Translations under genes and position numbers: made by a program
Shown here: piece after piece, positions 54,851-62,446 of the stretch
Numbering within the stretch: position 1 is the stretch's first letter
Layout of the letters: every line of letters starts with the position of its first letter
Source: Saccharopolyspora dendranthemae
Lineage (GTDB): Bacteria > Actinomycetota > Actinomycetes > Mycobacteriales > Pseudonocardiaceae
Reading direction: 5' to 3'
Assembly: GCF_007829955.1 (NCBI RefSeq)
Contig: NZ_VIWX01000006.1
Location: forward strand, 310,001 to 374,000
Length of the DNA: 64,000 nucleotides
Notes under the pieces: generated by a model
Databases searched by the model: none
Told to the model about the DNA's origin: nothing
What the model saw: only the letters and a program-made list of their open reading frames with translations

Positions 54851-55765
54851 GTGCTGATCGAATCCTTGACCTCGTCGTTCCGCAGCGGAGAACCGGAGCG
54901 CGGCTGGGGACCACCCGGCGCTCCGCTGGCGGCCGGCGACACCCTCGCGCCCGGCTACCTCGTCGTCGACCACCTTCGACGCGGCAGCCGGCTCGACGTC
55001 TACGACGTGTGGAGCGAGCAGCGGTCCTGCCGCTGCATCGCCAAGACCATCCGGCCCGAACGCGCGACCGACGAGCGCGCGATCGCCTGGCTGCGCAACG
55101 AAGGCGTGCTGCTGACCCAGCTCACCCACCCGCACCTCTTGCGCGGTTACGAGATCGTGCGCAGCGCGGAACCCGAACGCCCGGTGCTGATCACCGAGAC
55201 GCTGCCCGGGCACACCCTCAGCTACCTGATCGCCGAGATGGGGAGGCTTCGCCCGCTGGACTCCGCGGTGCTGGGGATCCAGCTGTGCTCGGCGCTCCGG
55301 TACCTGCACGGGCACGGCTGGGCGCACCTGGACGTCAAACCGTCCAACGTGGTCGAGATCGGTGGTCGCGCGGTCCTGCTGGACCTGAGCCTGGTGTGCC
55401 GGATCGGGGAGAAGAGCTCGGCGGGCACCTTCGACTACCTCGCTCCGGAGCAGGCCGACGGTGAGCGGATGTCTCCCGCCGCCGACGTCTGGGGACTGGG
55501 CGTGACGCTGTACGAGGCGCTGTCGGGCACCACGCCGTGGGCCTCCGCCTGCCACCGGGAGCGCACCGCCGGCGGCGGGCGCCACTACCCGCAGCGCACC
55601 GAGCGAGCAGCACCGCTGCGCACGCACCGGCGGCTGCCCGCGGCGCTCTCGCGCGCGGTGGACGAGTGCCTGACTCCGGCCCCCGAGTCCCGGCCGACGA
55701 TCGCGGAGCTCTCCGCCGAGCTGGTCGCCTGGTCCGGGATGGATCCCCAGTCGATCGGCACCTAG
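54851..55765 (+). CDS. Divergent soluble Ser/Thr kinase-like protein
   Basis: 304 residues from GTG 54851. It has a kinase fold with Lys65 (IAKTI), Glu84, HLDVKPSN (159-166, HRD changed to HLD), DLS (178-180, DFG changed to DLS), APEQ, and DVWGLGVTLYEALSG. The glycine loop is not recognisable (RRGSRLDVY). No membrane helix. The active-site Asp, Lys and Asn remain, so it may still bind or transfer phosphate. It is convergent with the GerW gene and has the Arg/His-rich peptide just before it. Confidence 0.8.
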   Translation: MLIESLTSSFRSGEPERGWGPPGAPLAAGDTLAPGYLVVDHLRRGSRLDVYDVWSEQRSCRCIAKTIRPERATDERAIAWLRNEGVLLTQLTHPHLLRGYEIVRSAEPERPVLITETLPGHTLSYLIAEMGRLRPLDSAVLGIQLCSALRYLHGHGWAHLDVKPSNVVEIGGRAVLLDLSLVCRIGEKSSAGTFDYLAPEQADGERMSPAADVWGLGVTLYEALSGTTPWASACHRERTAGGGRHYPQRTERAAPLRTHRRLPAALSRAVDECLTPAPESRPTIAELSAELVAWSGMDPQSIGT

Positions 55766-56082
55766 CGACGGCGGCGGAACGCGACGGCGAAGGCCACCAG
55801 CGCGGTCGCCAGTGCGAGCTGACCGCCCCAGACGATCCGGTTGACGTTCACCGCCGGGTGCCAGGTGACCGCACCATCGACCTCGATCGAGAACGCGCCG
55901 ATGGCTCGCGCTTGCACTCCGCCGCCGCCACCACCCGCGTCACCGCGAGGTCCGCCCCAACCCCCGCCGAGCTGCACCTCCCCGACCGGGACGAGCGTCG
56001 TGTCCCCCTGCCGCACGGGCTCCCCGAATATCTGGTGATCCCCGAGCTGCTCCTTGAGCTTCTCGCGCACATCCCGATCCAT
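55762..56082 (-). CDS. GerW/YtfJ-family sporulation-type protein
   Basis: 106 residues from ATG 56082, with GGAGG upstream. VREKLKEQLGDHQIFGEPVR and TLVPVGEVQLGGGWG, then a Gly-rich run, QARAIGAFSIEVDGAVTWHP, and a C-terminal membrane helix GGQLALATALVAFAVAF. This is the GerW (YtfJ) family, needed for Bacillus spore germination and widely present in actinobacteria. It overlaps the end of the kinase gene by four bases. Confidence 0.87.
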   Translation of the reverse strand: MDRDVREKLKEQLGDHQIFGEPVRQGDTTLVPVGEVQLGGGWGGPRGDAGGGGGGVQARAIGAFSIEVDGAVTWHPAVNVNRIVWGGQLALATALVAFAVAFRRRR

Positions 56083-56224
56083 CCCACAACCTCCAAGAAA
56101 CCGACCGCACCCAGTCTCCCCCCACAACCCCCGCCCCCGCTCCACCCCAAACCCGCCCCAAGAACAGATGAGCAGGGTGCGACGAAGGCCGCGGAGGCTC
56201 GCCGCGGTCGGGACTCTGGTGGGC

Positions 56225-56300
56225 AGGTCCCAGTTTTAGTCCAAACTGAGCCGACATTTCGGACATGATCATGGCTCAGTTTGGACTAAAACTGGGACCT
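56225..56300. repeat. Perfect 28-bp inverted repeat
   Basis: AGGTCCCAGTTTTAGTCCAA... (56225-56252) and its exact complement (56273-56300) flank a 20-base spacer. It is AT-richer than its surroundings and lies between the GerW and MerR-PP2C genes. It could be a terminator of unusual strength, a pair of mobile-element ends, or a regulator site. 56083-56224 shows nothing else. Confidence 0.8.
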
Positions 56301-56315
56301 GGTGAGGTTCGGGCC

Positions 56316-57377
56316 CTACTGGACGTCGAGGACGAGGGCGGTGACGTTGTCGTCGGCTTCTCGGGTGAGGGCCGCCTCGACCAGGTCGTCGCAGGTCCGC
56401 TGGGGGTCGCTGCCGGAGGCCAGCAGGTCCCTGAGCTCGTCCGGGCTCTGGGTGTTGAACAACCCGTCGGTGCACAGCAGCAGCCGGTCGCCCGGCTTGA
56501 CCGAGGCCCCGGCGTGATCCACCTCGACCTCCGGCCCGACACCGATCGCCCTGGTCAGCACGTGCCGGTGCGGGTGATTCCGGGCTTCCTCGTCGGTGAC
56601 CTGGTGCGTGCGCAGCAGTTCCGCGGGCACGTTGTGGTCCTGGGTGAGCTGCTCCAGGCGCTCGTCGCGCAGCCGGTACAGGCGGGAATCACCCACGTGG
56701 AGCACCACCGCTCCCACGTCGTCGGTCAACCCGAGCGCGACCACCGTGGTGCCCATGGACGTCCCGTCGGCGTTCGCCTTCTCCCACACCACCTCGTTCG
56801 CCCGCCGCGCCGCCTCCAGCAGACCGGCGGTCGTGCGGTCGGCCGCGAACGCCGATTCCAAGGTGTCGAGGGCGAGTCTGCTGGCGACGTCGCCGCTGAC
56901 GAAACCGCCGATGCCGTCGGCCACCGCGAACAAGCCCTCGGCGACGAGCGTGGCGTCCTGGTTCCTCTCCCGGCCACCGGTGTGCGTGGTGGCTCCTGAC
57001 TGAAGCGTGCTGGTCACGACGAACCCCTTCCTGGGCGGATGTGCTGGGGAGACTTCGGCGAGGAGGGCCGCGCGCGCCTCGGCCAGGGCTTTCCGGCGCG
57101 AGTCGGAGGACTCCACGATCTCGCGGTCCCAGCGCTCCCACCGCTCAGCGCTCGGGTCGGCGAAGTAGCGCGCGATGTCGTCGACCGCAACACCCGCCTG
57201 CCGCAGCAGGCCGATGACGCGCGCTCGGTGCAGCTGACCGGTCGAGTAGTAGCGGTAGCCGGACCAGGCGTCGACCGCGGCCGGCACCAGAAGCCCGATC
57301 CCGGCGTAGGAGCGCAGCATCTTCGCGGACAACCCGCACCGCGCCGAGAACTCCCCGATGCTCAACAACTCGTTCAC
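56316..57377 (-). CDS. MerR HTH - PP2C phosphatase fusion protein
   Basis: 353 residues. Residues 1-75 are a MerR winged helix (LLSIGEFSARCGLSAKMLRS, YRYYSTGQLHRARVIGLLRQ), then a coiled linker with YFADPSAERWERWDREIVES. Residues 120-353 are a full PP2C phosphatase: GGRERNQDATLV, LFAVADGIGGFVSGDVASRL, GTSMGTTVVALG, VGDSRLYRLRDERLEQLTQD, LLLCTDGLFN and ADDNVTALVL, with all metal-binding Asp present. I know of few MerR-PP2C fusions. It could dephosphorylate proteins while bound to DNA, perhaps reversing the Ser/Thr kinases nearby. Confidence 0.92.
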   Translation of the reverse strand: MNELLSIGEFSARCGLSAKMLRSYAGIGLLVPAAVDAWSGYRYYSTGQLHRARVIGLLRQAGVAVDDIARYFADPSAERWERWDREIVESSDSRRKALAEARAALLAEVSPAHPPRKGFVVTSTLQSGATTHTGGRERNQDATLVAEGLFAVADGIGGFVSGDVASRLALDTLESAFAADRTTAGLLEAARRANEVVWEKANADGTSMGTTVVALGLTDDVGAVVLHVGDSRLYRLRDERLEQLTQDHNVPAELLRTHQVTDEEARNHPHRHVLTRAIGVGPEVEVDHAGASVKPGDRLLLCTDGLFNTQSPDELRDLLASGSDPQRTCDDLVEAALTREADDNVTALVLDVQ

Positions 57378-57432
57378 GGCACGAGCATGAGCCTTGACCG
57401 CGGGGAAGGGTCAACAACGCGTGCGAACTCCC

Positions 57433-58254
57433 CTACCGGATCTCCAGGACCAGGGCGGTGACGTTGTCGTCGGCATCGGCCTCCAGCGCCGCCTCCACCA
57501 GGCCGTCGCAGAGGTCCTGCGGATCGCCGTCAGAGCCCAGCAGCCGCTCGATGTCCTCGGCGCTCTTGGCGTTGAAGAGGCCGTCGGAGCACAGCAGCAG
57601 GCGGTCGCCCGGTTCCGCGGACAGCTCGTGGTGGTCGATCTCGACCTCCGGCCCCACACCCACGGCCCGGGTCAGCACGTGCCGGTGCGGGTGGTTGCGC
57701 GCGTCGGCGTCGCTGACCTCGCGGCTGCGCAGCAGCTCGGCGAGCACGGTGTGATCGCGGGTGAGCTGCTCCAGCGAGTCGTCGCGCAACCGGTACAGCC
57801 GCGAATCGCCGACGTTGACCGCGACGGTCCCGGCATCGCTGGTCATCGCCACCGCGACCAGCGTGGTGCCCATGGACGTCCCGTCGGCGTGGGACTTCAG
57901 CCACACCGCTTCGTTCGCCTTGCGCGTGGAGTCGAGCAGACCGGCGACCGTGCGGTCGTCCGCGAACGCCGATTCCAGGGTGTCGAGGGCGAGTCTGCTG
58001 GCGACGTCGCCGTTGACGAACCCCCCGATCCCGTCGGCGACCGCGAACAGCCCCTCGGACACCAGCACGGAGTCCTGGTTGTTCTTCCGGCCGCCGACGT
58101 GCGTCGCGGAGCCTGACAGCAGAGTGCTGGGCACAGCGGTTCCCTTCGTCGAAGGTCCCTGGCGTGATGCGGGCGGGCGAACCGCGCGGGCGCCGGCCAG
58201 GGCCGTCCGACGCTCCTCCGAGGACTCCGCGATCCCTCGATCCGAGCGCTCCAC
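57433..58254 (-). CDS. PP2C phosphatase, tandem paralogue
   Basis: 273 residues from GTG 58254, or 233 from GTG 58134, which has AAGGGA before it. PP2C motifs: GGRKNNQDSVLV, LFAVADGIGGFVNGDVASRL, GTSMGTTLVAVA, VGDSRLYRLRDDSLEQLTRD, LLLCSDGLFN and ADDNVTALVL. It is the neighbour's paralogue. Residues 1-30 (ERSDRGIAESSEERRTALAG) still match the MerR-PP2C linker, but the MerR domain in front is truncated and frameshifted. Confidence 0.92.
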   Translation of the reverse strand: MERSDRGIAESSEERRTALAGARAVRPPASRQGPSTKGTAVPSTLLSGSATHVGGRKNNQDSVLVSEGLFAVADGIGGFVNGDVASRLALDTLESAFADDRTVAGLLDSTRKANEAVWLKSHADGTSMGTTLVAVAMTSDAGTVAVNVGDSRLYRLRDDSLEQLTRDHTVLAELLRSREVSDADARNHPHRHVLTRAVGVGPEVEIDHHELSAEPGDRLLLCSDGLFNAKSAEDIERLLGSDGDPQDLCDGLVEAALEADADDNVTALVLEIR

Positions 58255-58295
58255 AGCTCAACGCCCGGATCGGCGAAACAGTTCACGGTGTCGTC
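58250..58295 (-). pseudogene. Remnant of the lost MerR domain
   Basis: In another frame, 58257-58295 reads DDTVNCFADPGVE, matching DDIARYFADPSAE of the neighbour. Restoring one G near 58250 gives ELWERSDRG, matching ERWERWDRE, and joins it to the phosphatase frame. Similarity vanishes upstream of about 58300. Confidence 0.6.
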
Positions 58296-58384
58296 GACGC
58301 AGTCAACAACGCGCGAGGCGGCCTGTGGAGAAGGCTGCCCCGCGCGTCGTGCAGTTCATCGAAGAGCGGACGGAGGAGAGGGGG

Positions 58385-59629
58385 TCAGAGGCGCCCCAGT
58401 GCCCGGAGATCCGACTCGGCGAGTCCGGTCATCGCCTTCACCTCGTCGGCGTCGGTGGCGCCGTTGTCGAGCGCCCGGACGAACGAGGCCGCCAGCGCGC
58501 GTGCCGTGGCGGGCTCGTCGAGGACCTCGGCGGACCCCGACCCGGTGTAGGCCGCCAGCCGTGCCGCTTCTGCCGGGGCCGAGTCGCGGAAGGCCGCGAA
58601 GACGGCCGCGTAGCGGGTCACGAGCTGCGCCGGGTGCAGGTCCCAGCCCTGGTAGAAGCCGTGCACCAGCGAGCGCCGGACCAGTTCGTAGTGGGTTTGC
58701 CAGCCCTTGACGACCCGGTCGCCGACCGGCAGCACGTTGGTGGAGCCGTCGGAGAGGAACACCCCGGTACCGGCGGCGGCCACCTGCATCGCGTGCCGGG
58801 CGTAGTCGCACGCGCGGTGCGCGAGGTGCTGGTTGGCAGCGGTCAGCCCGCAGGAGGCCGTGTAATCGTAGGTCCCGAAGTGCAGCCCGGTGACCCGGCC
58901 GGACCCGGCGCGCAGGAAGCGCGGCAGCGCGAACTGGCCGTCGGAATCCACGATGGACTGCGTGGTCTCCACCTGGATCTCGAAGCGCAACGAGCCCTCG
59001 GCGAGCTCGAAGCGCTGCTCCAGCAGGCCGAGGATCTCGACGAACACCTCGACCTGCGCGACGTCGACGACCTTCGGGAAGGTCAGCACGAATCCGTCCG
59101 GCACGCTGCCGGTGCGCGCCAGCAGCGCGGTCAGGAAGAGGTCGAGCGTGCGCACCGAGCGCTCGCGCAGCTCGGGCGTGTCGTAGGACTTGACCCGCAG
59201 CCCGAAGTTGGCCGGTGCGACGCCATCCCGCAGCCAGTCGGCGACGACGGCAGCGGTGCGCTCGGCGTCGGCGTCCTCGGCGTTCGCGCGGTAGCCGTCC
59301 TCGAAGTCGATCCGCAGGTCCTGCACGGGAGAACCGGCCAGCTTCGCCCGGACCCTCGGGTGCACGGCCTGCGCGATCTCCGCGTCCAGGCCCAGGATCT
59401 CGGCGAGCCGGGAGGGCGTGGCCGCGTGCTCGTCGAGCACCGCCACCGCGGCTTCCGCCCAGTCCCGCAGCACTCCCGCGTCGACGCGGTCAGCGGGCAC
59501 GTAGCAGGTGTGCACCGGTTGCAGATCGGGACGAGCGCCCGGATAGGTCCGAGCCATGTGCTCGTCGACCGCTGATAAGCGCGCGAGCCGCCGGGCGACT
59601 TCTGCGGAGTCCAACGACGTTTCAGCCAC
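58385..59629 (-). CDS. DUF6986 aldolase/citrate-lyase-like protein
   Basis: 414 residues from GTG 59629, with AGGAGG upstream. LRIDFEDGYRANAEDADAER and FEIQVETTQSIVDSDG resemble HpcH/HpaI barrels; DTPELRERSVRTLDLFL and GLHFGTYDYTASCGLTAANQ are family features. The family is often next to malate synthase and allantoin genes; its substrate is unknown. Downstream of aceB on the same strand. Confidence 0.82.
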   Translation of the reverse strand: MAETSLDSAEVARRLARLSAVDEHMARTYPGARPDLQPVHTCYVPADRVDAGVLRDWAEAAVAVLDEHAATPSRLAEILGLDAEIAQAVHPRVRAKLAGSPVQDLRIDFEDGYRANAEDADAERTAAVVADWLRDGVAPANFGLRVKSYDTPELRERSVRTLDLFLTALLARTGSVPDGFVLTFPKVVDVAQVEVFVEILGLLEQRFELAEGSLRFEIQVETTQSIVDSDGQFALPRFLRAGSGRVTGLHFGTYDYTASCGLTAANQHLAHRACDYARHAMQVAAAGTGVFLSDGSTNVLPVGDRVVKGWQTHYELVRRSLVHGFYQGWDLHPAQLVTRYAAVFAAFRDSAPAEAARLAAYTGSGSAEVLDEPATARALAASFVRALDNGATDADEVKAMTGLAESDLRALGRL

Positions 59630-59654
59630 TTGCACCCTCCTACATGGACACAAC

Positions 59655-59681
59655 GGGGGCGCCGGTGATTCCGGCGCCCCC
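59655..59681 (-). terminator. Hairpin between aceB and DUF6986
   Basis: GGGGGCGCCGG/CCGGCGCCCCC, 11 bp, loop TGATT, 12 bases after the aceB stop. Confidence 0.7.
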
Positions 59682-59692
59682 GCGATGACGTA

Positions 59693-61279
59693 TCAGTCGA
59701 TCTGCTCGTAAGCGGGCAGCGTCAGGAAGTCGACGAAGTCGTCGGCCACAGCCACCTGCTCGAACAGCTCCACCGCGCTGGAGAGGTTCTCGGTCGGGAA
59801 ACCGGCCTCCGCGCGCAGCGCCTTCTCCGTGTCGGCCAGGATCTCCCGCACGAGCTCCAGGGTCACCGTCTGGCCGCCGGCCAGCTGCACGTTGTTGTGC
59901 AGCCACTGCCAGATCTGCGAACGCGAGATCTCGGCGGTCGCGGCGTCCTCCATCAGGTTGTGGATCGCCGCGGCGCCGTTGCCGCCCAGCCAGGACACGA
60001 TGTAGCGGATGCCGACGTCGACCGCGGCGCGCAGGCCCTCGATGGTCTTGTCACCGGGGGTCTCGCCGACGGCCAGCAGCTGGTCGGCGGTGACCTCGAC
60101 GTCCTCGCGCTTGCGCTCGATCTGGTTCGGCTTGTCGCCGAGGACCGCGTCGAACTCCTCGAAGCAGATCGGGACCAGGCCCGGGTGCGCGACCCAGGAG
60201 CCGTCGAAGCCGTCGCCGGCCTCGCGCTTCTTGTCGGCGTGGACCTTGTCCATCGCCGCGGCGTTGGAGTCGTCCTTGGTCGGGATGAACGCGGCCATGC
60301 CACCGATGGCGAAGGCACCGCGCTTGTGGCAGGTGCTCACCAGCAGCTCGGTGTAGGCGCGCATGAACGGCGCGGTCATGGTCACCGCGTTGCGGTCCGG
60401 CAGGATGTACTTGTCGGAGTCGCGGAAGGTCTTGATGACGCTGAACAGGTAGTCCCAGCGACCGGCGTTGAGACCCGCGGAGTGGTCGCGCAGCTCGTAG
60501 AGGATCTCCTCCATCTCGAACGCGGCCGGGTAGGTCTCGATCAGCACGGTGGCGCGCACCGAGCCGTGCGGGATGCCCAGCTCCTTCTGCGCGTGGGTGA
60601 ACACCTCGTTCCACAAGCGCGCCTCGAGGTGGCTCTCCATCTTCGGCAGGTAGAAGTACGGGCCGCTGCCGCGGTTGATGAGCTCACGCGCGTTGTGGAA
60701 GAAGTGCAGGCCGAAGTCGACCAGCGCGGCCACGACCGGCTTCCCGTCGACCTCGATGTGCTTCTCGTCGAAGTGCCAGCCGCGCGGGCGCACCAGCGGC
60801 ACCGCGTGGCTCACGTCGTCGCGCAGCGTGTAGGACTTGCCGCCCGGGATGTGCAGCTCGATCTGCTTGCGGACGAGGTCGAAGAGGTTGACCTGGCCGG
60901 AGACGACGTTGTCCCAGTGCGGGGTGTTGGCGTCTTCCAGGTCGGCCAGCCAGATCTTCGCGCCGGAGTTGGCGGCGTTGATGGCCATCTTGCGGTCGGT
61001 CGGGCCGGTGATCTCCACGCGGCGGTCGGCGATGTCGGCCGGCGGCGCGGAGACCTGCCAGTCACCCTCGCGGACGTGCTTGGTCTCCTCGAGGAAGTCG
61101 AGGCGGCCGTTCTTCGCGGCCTCCGCGCGACGGGTCTTGCGACGCTCGAGCAGCTCGTCGCGACGCGCACCGAAGGCGCGCTGCAGACCGGCCACGAACT
61201 CCAGTGCCTCGGCGGTGAGGATCTCGTCACCGCGGTCCACGGCGCCGCCGAGGACCTTCACCCCTGCCGTTTCGGACAT
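59693..61279 (-). CDS. aceB: Malate synthase A
   Basis: 528 residues. ITGPTDRKMAINAANSGAKI, ADLEDANTPHWDN, VRPRGWHFDEKHI, RATVLIETYPAAFEMEEILY, and the signature KTFRDSDKYILPDR. It condenses glyoxylate and acetyl-CoA to malate. Isocitrate lyase is absent here, so glyoxylate from ureides is the likely source. Divergent from an IclR regulator. Confidence 0.97.
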   Translation of the reverse strand: MSETAGVKVLGGAVDRGDEILTAEALEFVAGLQRAFGARRDELLERRKTRRAEAAKNGRLDFLEETKHVREGDWQVSAPPADIADRRVEITGPTDRKMAINAANSGAKIWLADLEDANTPHWDNVVSGQVNLFDLVRKQIELHIPGGKSYTLRDDVSHAVPLVRPRGWHFDEKHIEVDGKPVVAALVDFGLHFFHNARELINRGSGPYFYLPKMESHLEARLWNEVFTHAQKELGIPHGSVRATVLIETYPAAFEMEEILYELRDHSAGLNAGRWDYLFSVIKTFRDSDKYILPDRNAVTMTAPFMRAYTELLVSTCHKRGAFAIGGMAAFIPTKDDSNAAAMDKVHADKKREAGDGFDGSWVAHPGLVPICFEEFDAVLGDKPNQIERKREDVEVTADQLLAVGETPGDKTIEGLRAAVDVGIRYIVSWLGGNGAAAIHNLMEDAATAEISRSQIWQWLHNNVQLAGGQTVTLELVREILADTEKALRAEAGFPTENLSSAVELFEQVAVADDFVDFLTLPAYEQID

Positions 61280-61387
61280 GAATCGTCCACCTCTTTCTGC
61301 TGCCGGATTTCAGACGGTGGCTGATGGCTCACCTTGCCGCGTGACGAGCCGACCCGCACCCGCGAGCTGGTCCGTCACAAGCACAAA

Positions 61388-61418
61388 ACATCCAGATGAA
61401 ATTCTGCATCGTGGATGT
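61388..61418. promoter_or_regulatory. Candidate IclR operator ACATCCA-N17-TGGATGT
   Basis: Perfect 7-bp arms with a 17-base spacer between the divergent aceB and iclR genes. TTTCCACTATGCGTCGAAA just downstream is a weaker dyad. Confidence 0.45.
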
Positions 61419-61506
61419 TAGTTTCCACTATGCGTCGAAAGCAACATGAGCTGGCGCACGCACCACGAACTAGACTTCGACTGGATCCGGGAGAGGGAGT
61501 TCTGCG

Positions 61507-62280
61507 ATGACCACTGGCCCACGGCGGGCGAACCAGGGCGGAGGGGTGCAGTCCGTCGACCGCACCTTCGAGCTCCTGGAACTGATGGCCGATGCCGGCG
61601 GTGAGGTCGCGCTGTCCGAACTCGCGGAGCGTTCCGGACTGCCCCTGCCGACCATCCATCGCATCATCAGGACCCTGGTGAACAGCGGATACGCCCGGCA
61701 GCAGCCCTCGCGGCGATACGCGTTGGGGCCGCGGCTGATCCGGCTCGGCGAGACCGCCAGCCGCGCGCTCGGCTCCTGGGCGCGGCCGTACCTGGCGGAG
61801 CTGACCGAGGTCACCGGCGAATCGGCGAACATGGCCGTGCTCGACGGCGCGCAGATCGTCTACGTCGCGCAGGTCCCCTCACCGCACTCGATGCGGATGT
61901 TCACGGAGGTCGGGCGGCGCGTCGACGCCCACGCCACGGCGGTCGGCAAGGCGGTCATGGCGAACATGCCCACCGACGAGGTCACCCAGCTGCTGTCCCG
62001 CACGGCGATGAACCCGCAGACCGAGCGCACCATCGTCGACGTCGAGTCGATGCACGAAGAGCTCGGCCGCATCCGCAAGCAGGGCTACGCCATCGACGAC
62101 GGGGAGCAGGAGGTCGGCGTCCGCTGCTACGCGGTGGCGGTCCCGGGCGCCCCGGCCGGCGCGGGCATCTCCATCTCGGGCCCGGAGGGCCGGATGACGC
62201 GGATCACCACCGACGAGATCATCCCGCACATGCAGCGCCTCGCGAAGGACCTCTCCACCGAGCTCAGCGCCACCGCCTGA
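61507..62280 (+). CDS. IclR-family regulator (AllR-like)
   Basis: 257 residues. HTH GGGVQSVDRTFELLELMADA, ELAERSGLPLPTIHRIIRTL; effector domain with VTGESANMAVLDGAQIVYVA and DDGEQEVGVRCYAVAV, which includes the conserved Cys. It probably represses aceB and the DUF6986 gene in response to glyoxylate or an allantoin product. Confidence 0.93.
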   Translation: MTTGPRRANQGGGVQSVDRTFELLELMADAGGEVALSELAERSGLPLPTIHRIIRTLVNSGYARQQPSRRYALGPRLIRLGETASRALGSWARPYLAELTEVTGESANMAVLDGAQIVYVAQVPSPHSMRMFTEVGRRVDAHATAVGKAVMANMPTDEVTQLLSRTAMNPQTERTIVDVESMHEELGRIRKQGYAIDDGEQEVGVRCYAVAVPGAPAGAGISISGPEGRMTRITTDEIIPHMQRLAKDLSTELSATA

Positions 62281-62446
62281 GGAGCGCATCGGACCGCGCT
62301 GGTGATTGTGGTCATGGCCACGATGAGGTACGCACACGCCATGCGTCGGTGGCGACGCGAACCAGCAGTGCTCTCACCAGGGGTGCTGCTGGCCTTCGCG
62401 CCGTCCGGCGCACTCGCGATCAAGTCCTCAAGGCGCAGGAGTCAGC

